Positions 46,597-60,092 of a DNA stretch of 64,000 bases are shown here, piece by piece. The position numbers and the translations under genes were made by a program. The stretch comes from Turnera subulata (taxonomy: Eukaryota > Streptophyta > Magnoliopsida > Malpighiales > Passifloraceae). Within the stretch, counting starts at the first letter, position 1, and each line of letters starts with the position of its first letter. The notes beneath the pieces are model-generated. The model ran no database searches, was not told the DNA's origin, and saw only the letters and a list, made by a program, of their open reading frames with translations. The stretch is from NCBI GenBank assembly GCA_028386065.3, contig JAKUCV010006661.1, positions 1 through 64,000 of the forward strand, written 5' to 3'.

Positions 46597-46820
46597 TGTT
46601 ATAAATTTATTATTTTGAGGGATCAAAATATAGTGAATGTCATTTTGAGGGACGAAATTGAACTTTGTCCACTCCATTTGTATTATATAAATGAGAATGA
46701 AAATTGGAAATAAATAAGATGAAAAAACGGGTCTGTAACCCGAGTTCCTCCCTACCATCTTCCTCCATCCTTTTTTCTTCTTCTCCCAAATCCTTCCATA
46801 AATTCCATTCTTTTACAACA
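46597..46820 (+). repeat. Copia element 2, 5' LTR
   Basis: Begins TGTTATAAATTTATTATTTT and ends CTTTTACAACA, followed by the primer-binding site 46821-46833. Confidence 0.9.
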
Positions 46821-47619
46821 CGTTATCAGCACGAATTGTGCTCAACCATGAAAGAAAAAATCCGGGCAGAAACGGTAACCGGAAGAGAAAAAAAAAAAAG
46901 GGAAAAAGAGGCTGCCGGCCGTTTGTCTCCGGCGCCGGCCTCCTCGCCTCAACTCGACACACCGTCGTCGCCATTACCTTCGCCGTGTAGTCGCGATCCT
47001 GACGGTGCCATCTCTCGTCGTCCTCGTCGCCCAACGCGCCGCCAAGGAAGGAGGACCCGACGGCGGATCCGGATCCGTTTTGCCTGCACAACCGGGTCTG
47101 TCTCCTTCCACTCGCCTGCCGCCACCCTCCCGACGCAGGCCACCGCCACTGGGTGCAGCGCCACTGTGCCGTGGAGACACGCCCGACCACGAGCTCCTCC
47201 CCGTGGCTGCAGCCTCTCCTCGTTTGGGCAGACCCTGACGGGTCGGGCACTGCCCATAACCGCCGCCGCCTTGCTATCTGCACCGCAGCCCCGAACGCGC
47301 CCCCGCCGGAACCAAAGTCGTCGTCGCCGTCCCCTAGTCTAGCCGTCGCTGCAACGTCGGCTCTTCTGTCCGGACCGCACCTCATGACACTCGATAGGTC
47401 CATCTCTCAACTCTGCTCTTGTTATTTTCATTAACATATTTTCATTTTCTTTAAATTACGGAAACAATAAAGCTTGCAATTGTTGTAGTCAATCTTATTT
47501 TTCGATAAGACATAGAAATTGGAGGATGTTGCCTTTGGGTGTTTGTTGGATTGTTGTTATTGTTTAATTGTTGATGGGATTGTGATGTTGTTAATGGAGA
47601 GTTCACGGGCAGTAATTTT

Positions 47620-47960
47620 TTTGGCCAGAATCCGGCACCATGAACAGTAATTTTTTGCCGGAATCCGGCACCGTGAACAGTGTTCGGTCGGGATCCGACG
47701 AACCCGGCATTTAGCATCTCGGGTTTTCCCGGCAAGCCCGGAAGGCTATTATACTTATTTTGTGTTTGGCTGAAATTCAGCGCCTCGGAAAATTATCCGG
47801 CATGGTAAATAGTAATTTCTGGCGACCATGAATAGTGATTTTGGCCGGAATTTGATGCCTCGAAAAATTATCCAGCACGGTGAATAGTAATTTCCGGCGA
47901 CCGTGAATAGTGTTTTTTTTTAGCCGGAATTTGAAGCCTTGGATTTTTCCCGACAAAGCC
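47620..47960. repeat. CCGGAAT / GTGAACAGT imperfect repeats
   Basis: Repeated words GCCGGAATCCGGCACC, GTGAACAGT, TGAATAGTAATTTC and GGCGACCGTGAATAGTG in the copia leader. Related words (CGCCGGAACAGTA, TACTGTTCACG) occur in the gypsy-type LTRs A and B. Confidence 0.65.
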
Positions 47961-48100
47961 CGGAAGGCCGTTATATTTATTTTTCATTATAATCATTTAT
48001 TGGCCGGCTAAGCCGCTTTTATCGTATAAGCGTATATTATATATTATTGCTGAAAGATTTATCGAGTAAGCATATTTTCTGTTTTTATTTAAATTCCGAT

Positions 48101-48352
48101 TGGGCTATTAAAAAGGCCCATTATTCATTTATTGGCCGGCTAAGCCGCCTATTTCTTTACGATTTTATTGGGCTCGTATAAGGCCCATCGTATTTAATTT
48201 GCGATAATTTAATTTTTTATTGGGCTAATTAATAAAAAGGCCCATTGCATTTTTTTTTAGCAATTTAATTTTAATTGGGCTATAAAAGGGCCCATTGTAT
48301 TTAATTACCTTGCCTTTAATTTTATGCTTAATATGGGCTCATACTAGGCCCA
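48101..48352. repeat. Five TGGGCY...RGCCCA hairpins in copia 2 leader
   Basis: Inverted pairs at 48101-48120, 48169-48187, 48221-48244, 48276-48294 and 48334-48352, each TGGGC(T) then an AT-rich loop of varying sequence then (A)GGCCCA. A sixth degenerate pair is at 48382-48404. GGCCGGCTAAGCC hairpins occur at 48002 and 48134. Confidence 0.75.
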
Positions 48353-49190
48353 TCATTTAATTTCCTGTCATTTATTTTACTTGGGATAATTAATAAAAGG
48401 CCCCTTGCTTGTTTATTTTAGTTAAGCATTTACATATTCAATTATGTTATTTGAATTTGAGGCCCTTAAAATTTCCAGAAGAAATTTATAATGGCATTAA
48501 AAGCGAAAATGCATTTAAATGAGAATAGTCTGAAAGACTAAATGAAAGAGTCCAGAAGACTCGGGAAAAGAAAAATACAACGAAGACTGGAAGTCTTACC
48601 GTTCAAAAGATGGCAATTATATGACCACCAGAAGGTGGATATTATACTTGCTTAACAATTCATTTTATATTCAATTTATTTTTATGTTCAGTTTAAATTA
48701 TTACGCATTGCAATTTATTTTATTTACTTTTTAGTACTTTATAATTGTTTCTTAGAATAATGCCTGAAGCATTAGTCTCGAAGACAATGCAAAATTGACA
48801 TCCCCAGGGAGAGAATTATATGTGTGTGGATGTCAATATAACATATCATGACATCTCGAAATAAAAAATATGATTAAACGCTCCAGAAGAGTATAAATTC
48901 GAATATGTTCCTGAAGAACACATGTTTTAATATGATCTAGAAGATCGTATATTTACGCGAGTACAGACACCCCAGCAATAAAATGAATTATTATGATCCC
49001 AAATGAATTGACTCAGATTTATTCCCTGAAGCGAATAAGACAGTATAATTATTTGTGCCTGTGGGCGTAAATGAGATAATAAATGGAAAAGGCTCAAAGT
49101 AAACATTCATATTATTATTGCAAAAACAGATCCATAACTGGAGAACATTCAAAGAAGAATGGTTCTCATACATATGTTTAAACAAGTAAT

Positions 49191-49875
49191 CTATCTGTTG
49201 GGTTCAACATTAACCCTGAAACTCTGAGCCTCACCATTAATGTTGACCCTTACACTGCCGTTCTAGGAGAACCACATACCACCCCTGTTGTTTTCTCCAG
49301 GTATCTCAAACCGATTCGTTGGAGGAAAACGAAGTGGAATCACACCATGATTCTCTCCTGCTTGCCACAAAGTCTCAGTAATCAGTACCATGTTAGGCTT
49401 GTACTGATTCTTCAGATCCCTTAAGGTACGCACAAAGTCTTGGGACCTTCTTGCTATACCCCTGCAATTCCACAATAAAAGTCGTACCTTAGGCCATGTA
49501 GGTGGTAACCCAGTCACACCTTGGGACGCTCCTAGCCATCATGGAAACCTGATAATAACTGCTTTGGTTTAAAATTTGACATGAAGGCTCTAGCTGAAAT
49601 TCCTGCATCCTAGCAGATATGAAAAATATTATAGAGTTAGCTGAGCCATAAAAATTTGTCCTGAGATTGCCTTGGTCCTCCAGGAAGAAAGTTTCTTCCA
49701 TTGGAGTCACAAAGAACCTAGATGAGTATAGCTCATCTACAAACACTAAACGAGGAATTCTCGCCAGATCATTCGGTAGTTCCTCTTGCTGCTCATTTAC
49801 CATGCTATAAGCTAACCTATTTCTTCTTCCTAGAGAGGCACCCTCAACAAAGAAAACAGTAGCTGGGGAAGGCAT
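49191..49875 (-). pseudogene. Endonuclease-domain gene, antisense copy inside copia 2
   Basis: Homologous to the ORF at 3-458, but with its full N-terminus: start ATG 49875 (MPSPATVFFVEGAS), about 115 residues of unknown fold, then VRLLLWNCRG and MVLITETLW of an exonuclease/endonuclease/phosphatase domain, ending PNR-TAG at 49193-49191. Two lesions: one extra base near 49512 shifts the frame (two open frames overlap at 49489-49517), and TGG has become TAG in WFS-stop at about 49264. A TATA-like box, TATAAG, lies about 55 bp upstream (49933-49928). The gene unit is therefore self-contained, truncated in the nuclease domain like the other copy. Function unknown. Confidence 0.65.
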
Positions 49876-49927
49876 TTTTCTTGTCTTGTTGATTTTACTG
49901 AGTTTTTTGCATCTTCCGCCTCCCCTT

Positions 49928-49933
49928 CTTATA
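49928..49933 (-). promoter_or_regulatory. TATA-like box of the antisense endonuclease-domain gene
   Basis: TATAAG on the minus strand within GACTATAAGAAGGGG, about 55 bp 5' of the ATG. This is a plausible spacing for a short leader. Confidence 0.4.
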
Positions 49934-52707
49934 GTCTGAGCTTAGACAGCTAGGTGTCATTTTTTCTCAAATGTGGACCCTTTTCTGTCTCTGAAAAAAA
50001 AAATCCAGAAGATTTTTCGATAATTAAAATTTTGCATTATTTGTCAGTAAACTCCAAAGTTTTTTCAAGCTTCGAGGTTTTGCTTTTGGAAAAGTTTGTC
50101 ACTACTTTAATTATTGTCCAATAATTCTGATCTTTTCCGACATGAGTGGCAGGAATAAGCCTAATATTGACACATGTATTGGAGCCTGAAGCTAGCAGTT
50201 GAGTAATTGAAACTTAACATATCCAGCCAGAAGCTGAAATGCACTAGCCTGGAGCTAGCAATTTGAAGTGTTTAGATACACAGCTTGCGCAGCCTGAAGC
50301 AGGCACCAACTTGAAGTTGGTTCATGGATTTATTGTTTGGCATGTCCGGATGGGCCATCCCGGGTTAATAATGATGCACGAAATTTATTGGATCATTCAT
50401 TGAATAACCAGAAGTTTTACAATCAATGAATTTCTATGAGTTTGTTTGCTGCGAAAGTTATTATACGGCCTTCCTAAGATGAGAATGGCCTAGTATCACC
50501 AGCAAGTTTGAGAATAGTTCAGGGACATAAACGCGGACTGATAAATCCGCAGTGTTAACCATCTAGGTAATTTTTACGATGCATCGACTAGATGGTCTAT
50601 TATGTGACGCAAGTTGGCATTGTGCGCACTTGTTCTAATGATTAAGCCACTTGCAAGTGCATATCCCTACTCATGTTATTAGACTATATGTCTAGATAAT
50701 GCTGGTATGTTTCTTCAATGGAGAATGTATATCATTGGAAATAAACCCAAAGTGATCTGGGCCATATTGACAATTGATTGCAAGACCATTGATGAAATAT
50801 GACTATGGTATTTTATACGCAGTAAATGTGCATCAAGCCAATAAGATATTATGAGATCATAAGATCTTCCTATTGGTTCTTGGTCACAAAATATCTCCCA
50901 TCTTCGGACCGTTGGTTGTACAATACATTATGCTCCACCAAAGCATAGTTAATCTGGTCCTTAAAGAAGGTTGGGAATAGGTGTTGGGTAATCTTCATCA
51001 AATCACAACATTATTGAGACTATTGACTAAAAGATTGGAGATTCATTTATAGCAAGATTTGCTTATTGATAATTCGATATGTGTGTATACCCAACATCAG
51101 GGGGAGAAAGAAGCAGCTGGATCAAGTTTGTTGAAATGTATAATATATATGAATGTTGTCCTCATATAAATTAATGTGAACCTGAAGTTCAAAAGAATAT
51201 GATTCATTTGCAGGAAAGTTGATATGCAATTGCCAGACACATTTAAATTAAGTGTGACCATATACCAGCTGCAAAATGCTCCTGTTTAAATTGATGTTCC
51301 TGAAGAACAATATAAGTATGCAAATGAATCTATAGTTTACACTCGGTTCCAAAAAGAAAAGAAATTCTCAATAGAGAAAAAGGAGCAAATGTGATAAGAT
51401 GGCCCCAGTAAGAAAAATATGGCCTCCAGTAGAGGTTTGAGTTAAAAAGTCCTCTAGAAGAGGTTGATTCTCTGACACAAGTAATAAAGTTCCAGAAGTA
51501 ACTCAGGTACCTGAAATAAATAAGCATGATAAGATCTCAATTACAGTGTCAGAAATAAGATGGAACCGACGTGAAAATAACCGTCGACGGAATACTTGTT
51601 TTATTTATAGCGCTAAATAAAATGAGGATCATGAACCTACATTTGACGAATGTAGGCGCAGTATGATTGGCCAAAATAGAGAAACATGATTAAAGGCTGT
51701 GTTAGACTCGCTCGAAGCGAGAAGTTTCCGGACCTGTAGTCCATACACCAGAAGGTGTAAAATCCAACTGGTCATAAAATGGGAATTTGTGCGGGAAAGA
51801 ATATGAGATATAAAGCACGGTTTATGGTACAAAGTTTTACCCAAATGACCAGGTATTAATTATGAGGAGATATACTCCCCTGTGGTGGATACAATTACTT
51901 TTGTCTGGCAGTATGTGAAAAGTATTAGAAATGCATCTAATGAATGCTATTACAGCCTATTATTATGGATCCATGAGTCATGATATATACATGAAGATCC
52001 CTAAAGGATCCAAGTTGCCTGAAGCAACTAATTCCCGGGAAATTACAAAATAGAATTGAACTGATCTTTACATAATTTAAATCATTTTGAGTATGGATAA
52101 ATTTTTTTTATGATTGGAACCCCCAAAGAAGCTTCCAAATACCGTGCTATTAGACTGGTCCTGGAGTACCCTGTCTAAGTGCAATATGTATCGCTTGTAA
52201 CATAAAGCCTGAAGCTTTTGATTTAAGCCTATCGGCATTATATGTATTTGCTCTTATCTTCGGGGAATAAGAAATGTGTAATCCAGTAAACCCGAAAGAG
52301 AGTAAAGCTGTTTTTGCAGATGCAGATCTCTTATTCAGTCCACATAAAGCAGAGACGGACATCAACCACAACTTTACACATGATATTGCAATATCATCGG
52401 GACTACAAAAGCAAGATGGCAAGATAGACGCTCCAACGACAAAATTATGAAGATTATGCTGCCAACTCTGTCCAATTGAAGATATGATCAGACAAAATAC
52501 ACGTCACCAGAAGCTGACAAGGAAGATCGGCATGCAACGATATCAGGAAATCTATGGAGGCCAAAATGAAGGGGAGAAGAATACGCACTGCACTCTTTTT
52601 CCTTCACCAAGTTTTTTATCCCACTGGGTTTTTCTGATAAGGTTTTTAATGAGGCAGTTCTCCCTAAAGCGTATTCTACCCAATACATAATAACATTCAA
52701 GGGGGAG

Positions 52708-52919
52708 TGTTATAAATTTATTATAAATGTAGTGAATGTCATTTTGAGGGACGAAATTGAACTTTGTCCACTCCATTTGTATTATATAAATGAAAATGAA
52801 AATTGGAAATAAATAAGATGAAAAAACGGGTCTGTAACACGAGTTCCTCCCTACCATCTTCCTCCATCCTTTTTTCTTCTTCTCCCAAATCCTTCCATAA
52901 ATTCCATTCTTTTACAACA
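52708..52919 (+). repeat. Copia element 2, 3' LTR
   Basis: Same as the 5' LTR except for a deletion of about 16 bp plus rearranged bases near TAAATTTATTATAAATGTAG, and a few substitutions. Preceded by AAGGGGGAG. Confidence 0.9.
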
Positions 52920-52924
52920 ATACA

Positions 52925-53964
52925 AATATATATAAAAAAATAATTAGAGGAGAAGTGGATAAAAATATAGATTAGGATTGAAGAAGTGTTATTGTAGTTA
53001 TATTAAATTATTATTTTGGGCATATTGGTCTAATAAAAAATTTATTAAAGAGAGGATTGGTGGATAGGCTTGTTTATCATTTGGGAGACAAGCATCCGCA
53101 AGAAAAAGTTGAAAGCATCTTTTTATTGTTTTCCAGTGGTCAGTTATAAGTTGGAAAATTAGTAAAAATAATTTTTTATTTTCTATTTAGAAAAAAAATC
53201 AACTTTGAACGTAAAATTTTATTTTCTATCACCATTTTCTAAATTTTCTGAATAATTGGGTATTTTTCTATAAGTGAAACTTGAATTTGGATTTGATTCA
53301 AAATCTGTTTTATCTGCAGCGGGCCCTAAAATTTCCATTTTTTTTCATTGTGAATTGAGCTTTCTGCAGCGGCGCGACCATCGGCATACTCCGGCTATGT
53401 GGCTAGGAGGCGCATCTGAAAATCACATTTGACTTTTAAGTTTTAACACGTATTAGAATGGAATTACGAGTAAGCTTTTTTTTTTTACTGAAGATGGAAA
53501 AATATTTTTTTTTTATGTGATACGATGGAAAAATACTCTTCCAATGCATGTAGTATTCTTTAAAAAAGAAAAAGAAAAGGAAAAGTACCTGGATACAGAA
53601 GGATGTGAGTGCACAGGGAGGAGAAGGCATCTGTAGCCAAAATCAAACTTCCCATTTATACACACACAATTGAAAGAGTGAGAGAGGTAGATGCCAAGTG
53701 CGGCCTGTCCCCACATGCTCAGGTCATTCGTTCTCTTCATCTCTGGCTCAATAACTATCATATAATCAAAACCCCAAAAATCCAATCAAAACAAAAATTT
53801 TATCAGTTGAAAGAAGAATTTAACAGAAAAAGCAATATAGGAAGATTAATCTCATACACGTTCAGTTTAGATCCACAGCCACAGCTGCTCGATCCTCTTT
53901 GAAGGCCAAGGGAGTAGTTATAAGTTTTGACAAGCAGGTTTTGGAGATCACGAAGAGGTGGGGT
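52925..53964. other. Intergenic, no gene seen
   Basis: AT-rich DNA with homopolymer runs. No domain-bearing frame. Confidence 0.5.
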
Positions 53965-55007
53965 CAGGGATGGCAAAAATCCCTACTGCTGCGGGGATTC
54001 GCGTGAAATCCCTGCGGTGGGGATGGGCGAGAATGGGGACGGAGAGAATTTTTAATCCGAGACTAATTTGGGGATGGGTGTGATGACCCAAATCCCACAT
54101 CGGAAGAGAGTAAGAAAGGTCTTGGCTACCAAATAACTTCAAGCTTAAAATTTTGGGCCGCGTAGTTTCAGTCCAGCTTTGGAGATTGTTCTGGGCCAGT
54201 CGATTACTTGGGGCGTGACAAACGGTAGCGGAGCCGATCTCACTCCACTTTCGGGTAGGCTTGGGCCATATGGCCCGTGTCTCAGGGGTTGATATTGAGA
54301 TTACGATCGGTACAAGCCGGTGATCGGGGTACCTATGATTTAGATCTGGGCTCCCCTCGCGAGGATGCGAGGTCTAAAGGAGGGAAGAATGTGATGACCC
54401 AAGTCCTACATCGGAAGCGAGTAAGAAAAGTCTTGGGTATATATGCACCAAGTTGTTGGCTACCAAATAACTTCAAGCTTAAGCTTTTGTGCGACGTGAT
54501 TTCAATCCAGCTTTGGAGGTTATTATGGGCCAGTTGATTACTTGGGGCGTGACAATAGGATAGAGATGAGGATCATAATGTTCGCCCTGCGAGGACCTGC
54601 AAAAATATAAAATAATGATTTTACCCTTCTAGCTAATATACATATATTTCAAATTTGAGTTTTTAATCATTTTGTTTAAATATAAAATAAAAAGGAAAAA
54701 ATATAATATAATATAGACTACAATTTAGTTCAGTTCACTTACTTAATCTATAGTATTAAATAATAATATATACTTTGTATTGACACTAACATTAATATGT
54801 ACTTTGTAATGCCTTGGAACTAAATTTTAAGCTTTCAAGTAGAAAAAATTCAAATATTTTAAAACGAAAAAATTGAGTCACGTGGAGTGCGAGGAGCAGA
54901 AATGGGGACCAAATTTCCCCTCCGCGTGGAATGGGAAGATTTTTAAGTCATGAGAATGGGGCGGAGATTCCTCTACATGCAAGATCCCCACATCACTGTC
55001 ATCCCTA
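53965..55007. mobile_element. hAT-type non-autonomous element containing a TRIM
   Basis: Left end CAGGGATGGCAAAAATCCC, right end (reverse complement) TAGGGATGACAGTGATGTGG. Flanks GGTGGGGT (53957-53964) and GGTGGTGT (55008-55015) match at 7 of 8 bases, as expected for the 8-bp duplication of hAT elements. GGGGATTC and its relatives recur near both ends. Coding capacity: none. Without the nested TRIM it is about 0.56 kb. Confidence 0.8.
54079..54554 (+). mobile_element. TRIM, 476 bp, nested in the hAT element
   Basis: Two LTRs, 54079-54220 (142 bp) and 54390-54554 (165 bp), both starting TGTGATGACCCAA and ending GGGGCGTGACA; the second carries a 21-bp insertion. Just inside the left LTR is GGTAGCGGAGCCGA, similar to a Met-tRNA primer-binding site. 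AAAGGAGGGAAGAA before the right LTR is the polypurine tract. Flanks ATGGG (54074-54078) and ATAGG (54555-54559) match at 4 of 5. No coding sequence. Confidence 0.88.
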
Positions 55008-56265
55008 GGTGGTGTGGAGGAAGAGAAGGTTAGGGAGGATGGGAAGAGTGGTGGGGGTGGAGAGTTGGATGTAAGGATTATTGGGGAATGGAAGATTTGG
55101 TGGGTGTAGCCACCCCTCTTAGCCGAAGCTGAACAAATGCATCGATATCCTAACGAGAACGAAGCGGAAGGAGGACACGTGGCCAAACGCAGACCAATGA
55201 TTGGAAGACTTGATTTTTTTTTTTTTAACGACTTACTTAGTTCAAAAGGCTTTTAAAAATCAAATTGGGTTAAATAAAGAAAAAATATTAAACAAATAGG
55301 TTGTATGTGGATCTACAAGACACATGTCAGCATCTTAGCAAATCACCATCTCTAGGTGTGGTAATAAAGACAATGTGCCTCGTTGGAACAGCATGAGAGA
55401 AAAGAAACGAAGAAGGATAACAAATGAAATTGATTAACTGAACGGAAATTAAAAAAAATTAACTGGGTAATTGGCATGTTACATGTTTGACCCGGTTCAA
55501 TTTGGTTCTTTTTTAAAAATTCGATTTGGCACTTTAAAAGTACATAGTATCCAATCGATGATCTAATATAATTGGTGTTTGGTGTTGGTGTAGCTACATC
55601 AGGAAAAATAGAAAAGATTGCAGATGGGGGGACATGGCTTTGGTTTGTATTTGAAGGATACGTACGCAAAATTCCGCCCCAGAGGGAAAGCGACGCCAAA
55701 AACACTATACGACACCGTTAGGTAATTTTAGGGGGAAGAACTCAAAAGCGTTTCGCAAATGAGGAAATTAGAACTCACTTTCCGATAGATTAAGAAAAGG
55801 AAAAGGAATTAGAACCACAACGAAGAAGGTAGGCCCACGCACACACAATCAAAGGCTAAGGCCCAAATATATATATATATATATATATATAGATTTTTTT
55901 AAGAAAAACAGTTGGAGGCAGAAGCTATGCATAATTGCATATAGACTAACTTGTACTGTTGTACAGTTAACAACTATAAGTATGGAAATGAGAATGCATG
56001 ATGGAAAATTGGAATGAGATGGTATAGAATAGATTGGGAGGCACAAACACAAAGCAGAACCACAGCCATACATTGAATGAGAGGCTATCCATAATCTCAT
56101 CCTCTCCTATTTTTTTCCTACTTGGTGTGTCATCTCTAACAGCACCCACCAATTACCTCCCCTCTTCCATTGCCACTCCCTCCTCTTACACAAACCATCA
56201 TCTATACTACACCTACTTAGCCCAACTTCCCTGTTCCTGTCAGTCTTCATTTTCTCAGAACCAGT
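55008..56265 (+). promoter_or_regulatory. GAPA upstream region
   Basis: Contains a G-box core in CACGTGGC (55176-55183), about 1.1 kb before the ATG and next to a CCAAT, and an (AT)n tract (55867-55891). GAPA genes are light-induced and G-boxes are common light-response elements, so this site is a candidate only. No TATA box can be placed with confidence. Confidence 0.35.
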
Positions 56266-58614
<2,349 letters not shown>

Positions 58615-60092
58615 ATCATCATCAAAAAAATACCCATCATGCTCTGCCTTTGATCAGTAGTGTTTGTCTCTCCCACAAAATTTGCAGCCTTAATTTGTAA
58701 TTTATGATTTTTGTTGTACCTCATTCCTTGTATGGCTCTTGGATATTCCTATTTTTGGTGTTTTGAGTATATTATGGAACAGCTGCTCTCAGTTTCTTAC
58801 CTATATATCTACCACGCAATAAGAATTCTGATATGTTAACTTTGAACCACTCCTCTCCTCCTCTTCTGTTTATTTGTCTTCATTTGTTTGTTTTGTTTTG
58901 TTTTCTTCCCATGGAAAAATTATTGAAAGAATTGCAAAAATTGCTACGTCACTCGATGTCCGGCTAGAGACGTCTACACGTTGTGTGGTTCAGGGCCTGA
59001 ACTGAACCTAACATACAACCCTGGTTGCTTTTGTCTCTAACCATATATGTACGTTAACGTAACTGTCCAAAAATTGCAGATGTGGCTAACCGATTGATGA
59101 TATCTGAAACATTGGCCACAAGGCAAATATTGTTCATTCAAGGTTTGGTAGGGTAAGTTGATGCTCAACTTAAAGATATAATTTTCGTCGTCCAGTTTTT
59201 TGTCAAAAACAAAAATTTTCGAGGCAATCTTTGTATGAATTGGTTACTCATATTAGTCCTCTATTGTTGGAGCAAATGAGAATGTTAAATTTATTTTGCA
59301 TAATTACAGTAATTCTACACAATTTATATAAGGAACAACTAATAATATGTTTGAACAAATATTCTTATTTTACATGATTTTTCAATTTGAATTGTAAACT
59401 CAACAAATAAGATAGGAATAGAGTATCAAGGATTTTCCCTTAATCGCATGCATGGTAAACTAAATGGTTTTTTCTCAAACCACGCACTCACAGATCTGTC
59501 CGTACATACAAACTAAAGATTGAAAGAACAGAAATAAGAGAGGATGACACAGTGATTTTAGAGTGGTTTCTGTGGACACCCAAATTTGACTCAAACATGC
59601 TTGAACTTTGAGATTAATGAGATGATTTGGTCTTGAGTTACGGCATGATAAAAATTTAATTTAGTGGAATTTATATATTTTGGTAATTTGAATATTTATG
59701 TGTTTGAACTATATGATTAATGAGATGATTTAATCTTGGGATAAAAATATATATTAAAGTCTAATGTACTAAAATATGTTTCATTTCATTGTTTGGAGTG
59801 TACTTATTTAGTTTTAAGTCAATTATATTAAGATGATTTATTTTTGAGTTGAGAATGAATTTAGACGTCCAAATTAATGAAATATGGATAATTTGTAATA
59901 AACACAAAACACTTATTAAGAACTAACTCAGTCAGGTCTCTCTTACAAGCCCAACAATATAAAGTCTAACTCAAATACAATATTCGTGACAAAAAGGGCC
60001 GTAAGCTCGTTAGATGGCATCATAGGACGGCAACCTCAAAACAAAGCGATAAGCAGCAAAAAGCAGAGACTAACAGGGTATTGCAGTGGAGG
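58615..60092. other. GAPA 3' flank and tyrosyl-tRNA synthetase upstream region
   Basis: Intergenic, AT-rich. No gene or repeat identified beyond scattered short open frames. Confidence 0.5.

Larger units (their letters stand above)
46597..52919 (+). mobile_element. Copia element 2, complete with LTRs, coding decayed
   Basis: Perfect 5-bp target duplication ATACA (46592-46596 and 52920-52924). LTRs 46597-46820 (224 bp) and 52708-52919 (212 bp), TG...CA. Just after the 5' LTR is CGTTATCAGCACG, the primer-binding sequence common in plant copia elements; before the 3' LTR is the polypurine tract AAGGGGGAG. The interior has a GC-rich, Arg/Pro-coding leader (46900-47400), CCGGAAT/GTGAACAGT repeats (47620-47960) and hairpin repeats (48100-48400). 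Degraded gag (about 48460), integrase and RT/RNase H remains (about 50300-52600) follow, broken by stops. An unrelated antisense endonuclease-domain gene sits at 49191-49875. Confidence 0.88.
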
